The notes below the pieces were generated by a model that did not search any database, was not told where the DNA came from, and worked only from the letters and a program-made list of their open reading frames with translations. The translations under genes and the position numbers were made by a program. DNA of 10,481 nt from Deltaproteobacteria bacterium (GTDB taxonomy: Bacteria > Myxococcota > Myxococcia > SLRQ01), in contig SKWY01000390.1 in NCBI GenBank assembly GCA_007128675.1, forward strand, positions 1-10,481. The letters are read 5' to 3'. This document shows positions 1 through 6,092 of the stretch, one piece after another. The first letter of the stretch is position 1; each line of letters starts with the position of its first letter.

Positions 1-2
1 AG

Positions 3-1982
3 GGATACGACCTTTGGCTGCTTTGGAACTCGGTTCGGTCCGAGACGAAGTGGGATGATCCGGAAAACGCTCTGTGTATCGCGAGCGGACCACTCGGTGG
101 TACTCCCAATTACCCGGGCTCCGGCAAGAGCATCGTCACCACGATCTCCCCTTTGACCGGCATACCCATCGACGGCAATGTCGGGGGCTACTTCGGGCCA
201 TACTTGAAGTTCTCCGGCTTCGATGCATTGGAGGTTCGAGGCAAGGCATCGAAGGAGGTCGTTGTTCTTGTCGACGGCATAGATCGCACGATCCAAATTC
301 TCGAGTGCGAAGGGCTTCCCGAGGACTCCTATGAGACCTCCAGGATTCTTACGGAGCACTTCTCCCAGGGCAAGCCTAGGCATATCTCCGTCGTTTCCTC
401 GGGTCAGGGTGGAAAGAACTCACTTCTCGGTTGCCTGAACTTCTCCTGGTTCGACTCCGCAAGAAAGATGGTGCGGTACAAGCAGTCGGGTCGGGGAGGA
501 GTAGGAACCGTCCTGGCCAACAAGAACATCAAGGCACTGGTGGCCCGCTGGGATACTATTTCCACCAAGGTCAACAAGCCGGCCGATGAGGCCGCGCTCA
601 AGGAGGTTGGCCGCCTCCACACCCAGGAGATCGTGGAGCTCGATCCAAAGCAGCACGAAATGGCCGTTCTTGGTACGGCGCACCTCGTCACCATCATGAA
701 CGACCACGATCTGTTGCCGATCAACAACTACCGTTATGGAATGCACCCGCAGGCGGAGAACCTGGGACAAGAGGTCTACCGGCGTCTTTTCGACAAAGGG
801 TTCGATGGTTGCTGGGTAGGCTGCACGGTTGCCTGCGCGCACGGTGTGAAGGACTTCGTTCCCTTCACAGGCCCCTTCAAGGGGCAGAAGGTCTTCGTCG
901 ACGGTCCCGAGTACGAGACTATATCGGGCTGTGGGTCCAACATCGGCGTTTTCGACCCCTTGACCGTGGTCGAGATCAACTTCTACTGCGACGCCTACGG
1001 TATAGACACGATCTCGTTTGGTACCTCCTTGGCGTTTGCCATGGAGTGCTTCGAGATGGGCCTTATCAACGAGAAGCACACCGGAGGCCTCGATCTTCGG
1101 TTCGGCAACCGGCTATCGGCTCTCGAGGTGCTTCATCAGCTTGGACGGGGAGAGGGCATAGGGAAGATCGTGGGGCAGGGCGTGAAGCGTATGCGCCAGA
1201 TCTTCGCCAGGGAGTTCGGGGCCGACGAGGCCATCATGAAGGATATCGGCATGGAGTCCAAGGGCCTCGAGACCTCGGTCTACATGACCAAGGAGTCGCT
1301 CGCTCAGCAGGGGGGTTATGGGCTCACGTTGAAGGGGCCCCAGCACGATGAAGCATGGCTCATCTTCCTGGACATGGTGCATAACTACATGCCCTCCTTT
1401 GAGGAGAAGGCGGAGGCGCTCCATTGGTTCCCCATGTTCCGCACCTGGTTCGGCCTTTGCGGACTCTGCAAGCTGCCCTGGAACGACATCGTTCCCGAGG
1501 ACAACAAGGATACGTCCGAGCCCGCGAAGGTCATGAAGCATGTCGAGTGGTACGCTCGCTACTTCAGCTCGGTCACGGGCCGTAAGGTGGGACCCGACGA
1601 TCTCATTACCATGAGCGAGGTCGTCTACAACTTCCAGAGGGTCTTCAACCTCAAGATGGGAGGCGGCACTCGCGAGCACGATTATCTTCCATACCGCGCT
1701 GTGGGTCCCGTAACCGTGGATGAGTACGAGTCACGCAAGGACCGCTACGATGGACAGCTGGAAAAAGAGCATGGGGTGGATATCGTCGGGAAGGGCACCG
1801 AGGAGAAGCTGGCCATCCTGCGCAAGATCAGGGAAGAGAGATACGAGAAGCTAAAGGACGCGGTCTATGCTCGAAGAGGTTGGACGAAGGACGGCATACC
1901 TACCTTGAAGACAGTGAGGCGTCTCGGTATCGATTTCCCAGAGGTAATTGAGCTGCTCGAATCCAAGGGCGTTCGGGAATGA
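3..1982 (+). CDS. Tungsten-type aldehyde:ferredoxin oxidoreductase family protein (5' end outside window)
   Basis: AOR-family enzymes carry a bis-pterin tungsten (or molybdenum) cofactor and one Fe4S4 cluster and usually oxidise aldehydes to acids with ferredoxin; relatives include class II benzoyl-CoA reductase BamB. The frame is open to the left edge, so no start is visible; 659 residues remain and probably about 40-60 are missing. The N-terminal AOR domain is seen in residues 1-185 of the fragment (GPLGGTP, TISPLTGIP, GGYFGPYLKFSGFDA, GRGGVGTVLANKNIKALV). The cluster ligands appear as CWVGCTVAC (Cys270, 274, 278; codons at 810, 822, 834) plus a late GLCGLCKLPWND (Cys486, Cys489). The spacing C-x3-C-x3-C differs from the C-x2-C-x3-C of Pyrococcus AOR and BamB. 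PEYETISGCGSNIG matches the conserved cofactor-domain segment, and KGPQHDEAWL stands where many AORs have a different sequence, so this is a divergent subfamily with unknown substrate. The stop overlaps the downstream ThiS-like gene (ATGA), which supports cofactor-related coupling. Family assignment is firm; substrate is not known. Confidence 0.93.
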   Translation, partial: GYDLWLLWNSVRSETKWDDPENALCIASGPLGGTPNYPGSGKSIVTTISPLTGIPIDGNVGGYFGPYLKFSGFDALEVRGKASKEVVVLVDGIDRTIQILECEGLPEDSYETSRILTEHFSQGKPRHISVVSSGQGGKNSLLGCLNFSWFDSARKMVRYKQSGRGGVGTVLANKNIKALVARWDTISTKVNKPADEAALKEVGRLHTQEIVELDPKQHEMAVLGTAHLVTIMNDHDLLPINNYRYGMHPQAENLGQEVYRRLFDKGFDGCWVGCTVACAHGVKDFVPFTGPFKGQKVFVDGPEYETISGCGSNIGVFDPLTVVEINFYCDAYGIDTISFGTSLAFAMECFEMGLINEKHTGGLDLRFGNRLSALEVLHQLGRGEGIGKIVGQGVKRMRQIFAREFGADEAIMKDIGMESKGLETSVYMTKESLAQQGGYGLTLKGPQHDEAWLIFLDMVHNYMPSFEEKAEALHWFPMFRTWFGLCGLCKLPWNDIVPEDNKDTSEPAKVMKHVEWYARYFSSVTGRKVGPDDLITMSEVVYNFQRVFNLKMGGGTREHDYLPYRAVGPVTVDEYESRKDRYDGQLEKEHGVDIVGKGTEEKLAILRKIREERYEKLKDAVYARRGWTKDGIPTLKTVRRLGIDFPEVIELLESKGVRE

Positions 1983-2176
1983 TAAGAGTGAATGACAAGG
2001 AGATTCCCTGGGAAGAGGGAATGACGGTCTCCGACGTTCTCGCTGCCATAGACGATCCCTACCCGTATGCGGTCGTGAGGGTGAATCAGAAGACGGTATC
2101 TCGACCGAACTTCGATCATGTATTGGTCCCAGATGGTGCCGAGGTATTTCCAATCACCATGGTAGCGGGAGGTTGA
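1979..2176 (+). CDS. ThiS/MoaD-like ubiquitin-fold sulfur carrier protein
   Basis: A 65-residue protein starting at the ATG inside the ATGA overlap with the AOR gene and ending exactly in Gly-Gly (VAGG), the C-terminal tail that is adenylated and thiocarboxylated in ThiS and MoaD. Other family-like features are VNDKEIPW near the N-terminus, GMTVSDVLAAI for the first helix, a central AVVRVNQKTVSR strand pair, and PDGAEVFPITMVAGG at the end. MoaD delivers sulfur to the dithiolene of molybdopterin and ThiS to the thiazole of thiamine. Because it is translationally coupled to a tungsten-enzyme gene, a role in sulfuration of the tungstopterin cofactor, or in a dedicated step for this AOR, is the likeliest reading; that is inference. 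No E1-like activating enzyme (MoeB/ThiF) is in the window, so it would have to be supplied from elsewhere. No independent promoter is evident. Confidence 0.88.
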   Translation: MIRVNDKEIPWEEGMTVSDVLAAIDDPYPYAVVRVNQKTVSRPNFDHVLVPDGAEVFPITMVAGG

Positions 2177-2332
2177 TTTCAAAGGGCCTCCTTCGCCGAC
2201 TCCAGTGAAGAGTCAGGGCTGTCCTGCTTTCTTTTCGCGTGTCGCCGCTACGTGGTGCACGTTGGGCTGTCCTGCTTACTCTTCGCGTGTCGCCGCTACT
2301 TGGTGCACCTGGGGCTGCCCTCCTCCCGAAGC

Positions 2333-2348
2333 GACCGGCAGTCCGGTC
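2333..2348. other. Perfect short hairpin between repeat units
   Basis: GACCGG, a four-base loop CAGT, then CCGGTC: a perfect 6-bp GC-rich stem located where the 48-bp periodicity breaks down. There is no T-run on either strand, so it is not a canonical intrinsic terminator. It may be a weak transcript-end structure for the AOR/ThiS-like unit or simply chance. Confidence 0.4.
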
Positions 2349-2426
2349 TCCGATCCGTGGGCTCCGCACTGGCGTGGGTGCGCCACACGGCCTCGGAAAC
2401 CGGCTCCCGGCGCTTGGTCTACTGCG

Positions 2427-2443
2427 AAGTAGCGGGACTACTT
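2427..2443. other. Perfect inverted repeat at the edge of the second repeat cluster
   Basis: AAGTAG, loop CGGGA, CTACTT: a 6-bp perfect stem immediately before the unit that starts at 2443. Its left arm is also an inverted copy of part of the 48-bp repeat (CCGCTACTT in unit 2). No T-run follows, so terminator function is not supported. Confidence 0.35.
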
Positions 2444-2566
2444 GGCTGTTCTGCTTACTCTTCGCGTGGAGCCGCTACCTCGTGCACCTTGGGCTGTCCC
2501 GCTTAGTCTTCCCGTGGGGCTACTGCCCGGTCAGAATGGAGTCTTCGTCTTGGGAACCGCGCCTAT

Positions 2567-5098
2567 TCATTCGCAGGAGCCATAGATGATCACGACTCGG
2601 CCGTCGGCACCTGCCGATCCATCAAGCCCGCCCCCTGCGCCCCCAACACCGGCGTCGTTGCGGTCATCATCTTCGGCGTTTCCAGGCTCGGAACCGACGC
2701 CTTCTATGTTTTCCGTGTCATCACCGGACGCGAAGCTCGAGCCTCCTCCTCCACCACCGGCGGAGTTCGCGCCGCTTGCCCCGCCTCCTCCTCCATAGTG
2801 GCCTCCTCCGCCTCCTCCTCCACCGGGATCGCTTTGCCCTCTTCCGCCGTCGCCGCCGCCGGGTAGGCCGCCGGCTATCGTATTGTTCTCGTCGCCGTCG
2901 TGCCCACCAAAGCCGCCCTCTAGAGACGTGCCAGCCGTTGGGTTGCCATCGCCCTGGCCCGCGCTGCCGCCTTCTCCTTCGAGGCCTCCCTTTCCACCGC
3001 CATCGTTGATGCCTCCCTCGCCACCGTCACCACCCTCAAGGCCCCCACCAGCTCCACCGCTGCTGCTCGCGCCGCCTTCAGCACCACCTCCGCCTCCTCC
3101 GGCGGCAACGACGCGCAGGTCTTGATCGGCGTCAATCAAGCCGGAGTAGCCGCCTCCCCCTCCACCAGAGCCTATGGTGTTTGCACCTTGCCCTCTGGCA
3201 GGACCGCCCGAGCCACCTGCTCCAACGAGAACCGTTAGCTCCTGGCCGGACTCGACGGTTATCGTTGCCTGCGCGAAGCCGCCGCCCCCACCAGCGCCTC
3301 CCGTTGTACCAAAACCGCCACCGCCTCCGCCGCCGCCAGCGCCCCATGCCTTTACCGTGATCTCTGTGACGCCTTCGGGAACTGTCCAGGCCTCACCCTC
3401 TTCCACTGGCGTTTCGAAAAACTCTGAGTGCTCAACGAGATCTAGCGTCGTCCACTCGCTGGTGCTGTCCTCGGGTGAGCAAACTTGGCAGGGATTGTCT
3501 GGGTTCAACTCTTCGTCCGCGAAGAAATCCCCATCAATTAGGCATCCGTACTCGCACGCTCCCTCGTGACAGATTTCACCTGGATCGCAAAGCTCGATCC
3601 ACTCGTCGGTGGAAATGCCGGAGTCACAGACGCGGCAGTGTTCCGCATCCACGTGGTCATGCTCGAAGAAATCGCCATCGATGAGGCATCCCTCCCGGCA
3701 CTCACCCTCATGACAAACCTCGTTATCCTCGCAGGCCGCCGTCCACGCATCCGTAGCTCGGTTCACGTCACAAGCTTCGCATCCAGAGTCGGGGTTTTCC
3801 GCTCCGTCCTCGAAGAAGTCGCCGTCGATGAGGCATCCCTCCTTGCATTCTCCCTCATGACAGACCTGGTAATCCTCGCAGGCCACCGTCCAGGCATCGG
3901 TAGCCTGTGTTGCGTCACAAACTTCACATCCCGAGTCCGGGTTCAGCTCGTCATGATCGAAGAAGTCGCCGTCGATGATGCATCCATGCCTGCACGCACC
4001 CTCATGACAAACCTCCTCGTCAGGACAAATATCCGTCCACGCGTCGGTCGCCTCTTCGGGCTCGCAACTAAGGCACGGTGAGTCCGGGTGGGGTCCAGGC
4101 TCGAAAAGGTCGTCGCCGATGAGGCAGCCGGAGACGCACTCTCCCTCGTAGCAGAACTGCTCATCCTCACAACTGTCGGTCCACTCGGTCCGAGAAACAC
4201 TGGAGTCGCATACAAGGCATCCCGAGTCCGGGTTCAGCTCTTCATTCTCGAAAAAGTCCCCGTCTATCAGGCATCCTTCCTTGCACTCTCCTTCGTGACA
4301 AACCTCGTTGTCATCGCAGAGCGGTGTCCAGGCATCGGTAGCGACGCTGGAGTCGCATACTTGGCACGATGGATCCGGGCTCTCCTCCCCATCCGCGTAG
4401 AAAGTGTCATCGATGATGCATCCTTCCAGGCACTGGTCGTCATGACAGACCTCACCCGGACCACAGTCATCCGTCCACCTGTCGGTGGCGACGCTGGAGT
4501 CGCAGATTTCGCAGGCCGAAGCGGGGTTCTCCTCGAGATGGTCGAAGAAGTCTCCGTTGATGATGCATCCCTCCACGCAAACATCGTTGTGACAAACCTC
4601 ATTCTCGCCACAAATTTCGCCACCACAGAGGATCTCATCGGCCTCGAGTGAGAGTAAAACCGCGAGCAGTGTCCCGGCTTCCACCGTGACCGATGCTTCT
4701 GCTTGTGCCACCTCTTCGCCGCCGGCAAGGCCCGTGGCAAACAAGTCGAGCTGCTCACCGTCCAGGTCATCTGGAAGCGCCACGATCAAGGTCGCTGGGC
4801 TCTCGAGTAGCTCATCCGCCTCCGCCGGCACGACGTCGGACTTGGAGAAGGCTCCGTAGGCCCACTCGGCAAGTGTCGCTCGGAATTGGATCTGGGTTAT
4901 CTCGAGGTCGGCTCCGAACTCGAACGTTACATCGAGGCCTGTGAAGTCCTCCTCGATCTCCTGCTTTGGATCACAGCCGCAGCCGGCTGCGCTCGAGAGG
5001 AGTGCCAGCACCATGGCTGGGACAAGGATGCGGGAGAAGAAGCTTACGGGCTCGACCATGGAAAGGCCTGTCGCCTTTCCAGTAGTGTGCGATTGCAT
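2567..5098 (-). CDS. Exported Cys-rich tandem-repeat protein with Gly-rich C-terminal domain (probable lipoprotein)
   Basis: Start chosen at 5098 because GGAGGT lies 7 bases upstream and because the longer open frame would run into the upstream TPR gene; this gives 843 residues. Residues 14-40 form a signal sequence (SFFSRILVPAMVLALLSSAAG before C40), with SAAGC as a weak lipobox. Residues 45-157 look like a beta-rich domain of unknown family. A half repeat at C158 is followed by eight units of 48-49 residues (178-557), each carrying six Cys at roughly positions 1, 19, 22, 35, 41 and 46, with the recurring theme CLIDGDFF, NPDSGC, ATDAWT, CHEGECKEG; unit 8 lacks its last three Cys. Residues 558-843 start with EGEAWTVPEGVTEITVKAWG and continue as long Gly runs, closing with DGRVVIIYGSC, a layout known from bacterial Gly-rich surface domains. 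Likely exported or surface-exposed, with disulfide-bonded repeats. Function is not recognised; adhesion or envelope structure is a guess. It is the second gene of an operon with the TPR protein. Confidence 0.9.
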   Translation of the reverse strand: MQSHTTGKATGLSMVEPVSFFSRILVPAMVLALLSSAAGCGCDPKQEIEEDFTGLDVTFEFGADLEITQIQFRATLAEWAYGAFSKSDVVPAEADELLESPATLIVALPDDLDGEQLDLFATGLAGGEEVAQAEASVTVEAGTLLAVLLSLEADEILCGGEICGENEVCHNDVCVEGCIINGDFFDHLEENPASACEICDSSVATDRWTDDCGPGEVCHDDQCLEGCIIDDTFYADGEESPDPSCQVCDSSVATDAWTPLCDDNEVCHEGECKEGCLIDGDFFENEELNPDSGCLVCDSSVSRTEWTDSCEDEQFCYEGECVSGCLIGDDLFEPGPHPDSPCLSCEPEEATDAWTDICPDEEVCHEGACRHGCIIDGDFFDHDELNPDSGCEVCDATQATDAWTVACEDYQVCHEGECKEGCLIDGDFFEDGAENPDSGCEACDVNRATDAWTAACEDNEVCHEGECREGCLIDGDFFEHDHVDAEHCRVCDSGISTDEWIELCDPGEICHEGACEYGCLIDGDFFADEELNPDNPCQVCSPEDSTSEWTTLDLVEHSEFFETPVEEGEAWTVPEGVTEITVKAWGAGGGGGGGGFGTTGGAGGGGGFAQATITVESGQELTVLVGAGGSGGPARGQGANTIGSGGGGGGYSGLIDADQDLRVVAAGGGGGGAEGGASSSGGAGGGLEGGDGGEGGINDGGGKGGLEGEGGSAGQGDGNPTAGTSLEGGFGGHDGDENNTIAGGLPGGGDGGRGQSDPGGGGGGGGHYGGGGGASGANSAGGGGGGSSFASGDDTENIEGVGSEPGNAEDDDRNDAGVGGAGGGLDGSAGADGRVVIIYGSCE
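2570..3427 (-). other. Gly-rich low-complexity coding segment with strong purine strand bias
   Basis: This encodes the Gly-rich domain of the Cys-rich protein. On the coding strand it is dominated by GGN codons in long runs, so the plus strand shows CCTCCTCC-type pyrimidine tracts, for instance around 2740-2830 and 3060-3110. The G-rich mRNA could form G-quadruplexes, and the tract may be prone to replication slippage. The reading frame stays open throughout, so it is under coding constraint. Confidence 0.75.
3428..4567 (-). repeat. Eight tandem ~147-bp coding repeats (Cys-rich units)
   Basis: The protein repeats are also DNA repeats: units of 147 bp (two of 144 bp) recur within the minus-strand gene. 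Plus-strand landmarks such as GATGAGGCATCC or GATGATGCATCC recur at each unit border (for example near 3678, 3829, 3975 and 4558), with CTCATGACA a short distance away. Units have diverged but keep all six Cys codons except in the last one. The similarity also opens long frames on the opposite strand, which are by-products. Such arrays can change unit number by recombination. Confidence 0.85.
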
Positions 5099-5103
5099 GG
5101 ATC

Positions 5104-5793
5104 CTACCTCCATTCCAGGGAGCCAAGCGATCCGCTTGGAAGAACGTACTCGGTACCTCGCTGGCTCCCAGCGTAGGTCGCTCCACCTACTACAGCCACA
5201 ACGGATACTCCCACGGCGGTCACGAACCACCAGCGCCTGTACAGTGGATCATCCCTTGACTCGTCTCGTGCGAGCCCTTTCTCATCGAGGTCCGGGACCA
5301 AGCCCGGCGACGTTGTAAGGTCGCTCATCTCGAGATCATCGATAGGCTCGTAATCCTCACTCGTCTCCTCGTCATCCTCCGGCGCAAGTGTGGCAAGAGG
5401 CAGAGTGTCTTCCCCGATCGCCTGTAGCGAGACCGCGAGCATGTCTTCCACCTCCGCGCGGTTCGGCGCGTCGGGGACTTCCTCTATGAAGCGCTCGAAG
5501 CTCTCGATGGCTGCGTCATGATCACCCAATGCCTGATGACAGGCACCTATGCGGGCGTGGAAACCCGGATGAGGGAATGTCTCATAGGCATCGAGAAAAC
5601 GGTCGAGAGCTATCTCGTAGAAGCCGTCTTCATAGGCGTCCTCCGCGTTCTTCAAAATGGCAAAGGCTGCTCTGCGCGCCTCTGCCTCATCGGCTTCGCC
5701 ATCCGCCGCGGCGGACCTCATCGGTGTGAGGAAAAGAGCAATTACGAGGACTAGGGCAAGGTCTCGCAGTATGTTCATGACAAGCCGGATCAT
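5104..5793 (-). CDS. Exported TPR protein with C-terminal membrane anchor
   Basis: Start chosen at ATG 5793, preceded on the minus strand by GGAG seven bases upstream; a second ATG at 5778 has a weaker site. The 229-residue product has a signal sequence (residues 1-30, hydrophobic core LALVLVIALFLTP, possible cleavage after SAAA), a helical region with about two TPR motifs (42-108: AEDAYEDGFYEIALDRFLDAYETFPHP is split across one repeat; ACHQALGDHDAAIESFERFI is the next), a long acidic linker (135-185), a transmembrane helix at 188-207 preceded by YRRWW, and a short tail. The protein is thus likely periplasmic and anchored in the inner membrane, with a protein-interaction role. Similar TPR-linker-TM proteins are common in Myxococcota-type genomes, mostly without known function. 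It is five bases upstream of the Cys-rich gene, so it may help the export, folding or placement of that protein; that is inference. Confidence 0.85.
   Translation of the reverse strand: MIRLVMNILRDLALVLVIALFLTPMRSAAADGEADEAEARRAAFAILKNAEDAYEDGFYEIALDRFLDAYETFPHPGFHARIGACHQALGDHDAAIESFERFIEEVPDAPNRAEVEDMLAVSLQAIGEDTLPLATLAPEDDEETSEDYEPIDDLEMSDLTTSPGLVPDLDEKGLARDESRDDPLYRRWWFVTAVGVSVVAVVGGATYAGSQRGTEYVLPSGSLGSLEWR
5106..5111 (-). promoter_or_regulatory. Shine-Dalgarno of the Cys-rich gene, overlapping the upstream stop
   Basis: On the minus strand GGAGGT is followed by AGGATCC and then ATG (5098). The last base of the motif is the first base of the TAG stop (5106-5104) of the TPR gene, so a ribosome finishing the TPR gene sits on this site. 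This fixes the start of the downstream gene and suggests translational coupling. Confidence 0.8.
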
Positions 5794-6092
5794 ACACCAA
5801 CTCCGGCTTTTCCCAAATCTTCGGGTCACACGCCGCCCGCGATCCGCAGGCCGGCTCATCGCTCTTGCAAAACCCCGCGCACTCTCGCGATTGACACTCC
5901 GGCAGCTTGCTTTCCATGTGAAGCCCCGCTTGCGCCCGAAAGTGTGACTTCGTCAGTCGAATCGATCGCTTGCTAGACGGGAAAGATCGACCCGACGATC
6001 AAGCCTTTTGGCGAAAATGGTAGTCCCGGCAAGATGGTGACGATGATTCTGGCGACAAAAGGCAGGTGCGGTCTTGGGCGGGGGCGCGTATC
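5794..6092. other. Divergent intergenic region; promoters expected but not resolved
   Basis: About 300 bp separate the minus-strand TPR operon and the plus-strand transporter operon, so both promoters should lie here. A perfect TTGACA stands on the plus strand at 5891-5896, but the bases at 17-18 bp spacing (CCATGT/CATGTG) are a poor -10. No clear minus-strand promoter, no operator palindrome and no terminator were found. If the transporter gene starts at GTG 6066 instead of ATG 6093, the region shrinks by 27 bp. Confidence 0.5.

Larger units (their letters stand above)
2216..2538. repeat. Degenerate 48-bp tandem repeats in intergenic region
   Basis: The 390 bp between the ThiS-like gene and the convergent Cys-rich gene contain no convincing gene. 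Unit 1 starts at 2216 and unit 2 at 2264; by eye they match at 43 of 48 positions. A third unit at 2312 keeps only its first dozen bases. A second cluster starts at 2443 (about 41 of 48 matches to unit 2) and is followed 48 bp later by a half-conserved unit at 2491. Conserved elements are GGGCTGTCCTGCTTACTCTT at the start, GCCGCTAC in the middle and the palindrome GTGCAC near the end. The segment AAGTAGCGG (2427-2435) is the reverse complement of CCGCTACTT in unit 2 (2293-2301), so there is also an inverted fragment. The period is a multiple of 3 and several frames are open, but no start, RBS or protein family supports coding. Could be an intergenic repeat family or the decayed remnant of a repetitive gene. 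Confidence 0.75.

Noticed and set aside
420..1679. Minus-strand open frames opposite the AOR gene
   Set aside because: Shadows of the plus-strand AOR frame, whose motifs and continuous homology pattern leave no doubt.
3..1982. Assignment of the AOR gene as benzoyl-CoA reductase BamB
   Set aside because: The N-terminal part resembles BamB (TISP segment), but the Cys spacing and HDEAW segment differ and no other bam genes are seen.
2177..2215. Intrinsic terminator after the ThiS-like gene (GACTC...GAGTC at 2198-2214)
   Set aside because: The stem is only 5 bp with a 7-base loop and is not followed by a T-run.
2216..2538. CRISPR array
   Set aside because: The 48-bp units are contiguous and diverged; there are no unique spacers of constant length and no cas genes.
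2239..2589. Possible small plus-strand genes over the 48-bp repeats (several overlapping open frames)
   Set aside because: Three frames are open at once because the period is a multiple of 3 and the region is GC-rich; no Shine-Dalgarno, hydrophobic pattern or family match supports any of them.
3566..4651. Long plus-strand open frames opposite the Cys-rich repeats
   Set aside because: They are mirror images of the 147-bp coding repeats on the minus strand; the minus frame has signal sequence, regular Cys and a strong RBS.
5099..5230. Upstream extension of the Cys-rich protein (44 residues)
   Set aside because: It overlaps the C-terminal coding part of the TPR gene, is Arg-rich and lacks an RBS, while ATG 5098 has a good one and leaves a normal signal peptide.
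5891..5919. Sigma-70 promoter from the TTGACA at 5891
   Set aside because: The -35 is perfect but no acceptable -10 occurs at 16-18 bp spacing; chance occurrence cannot be excluded, so it is only mentioned in the intergenic entry.
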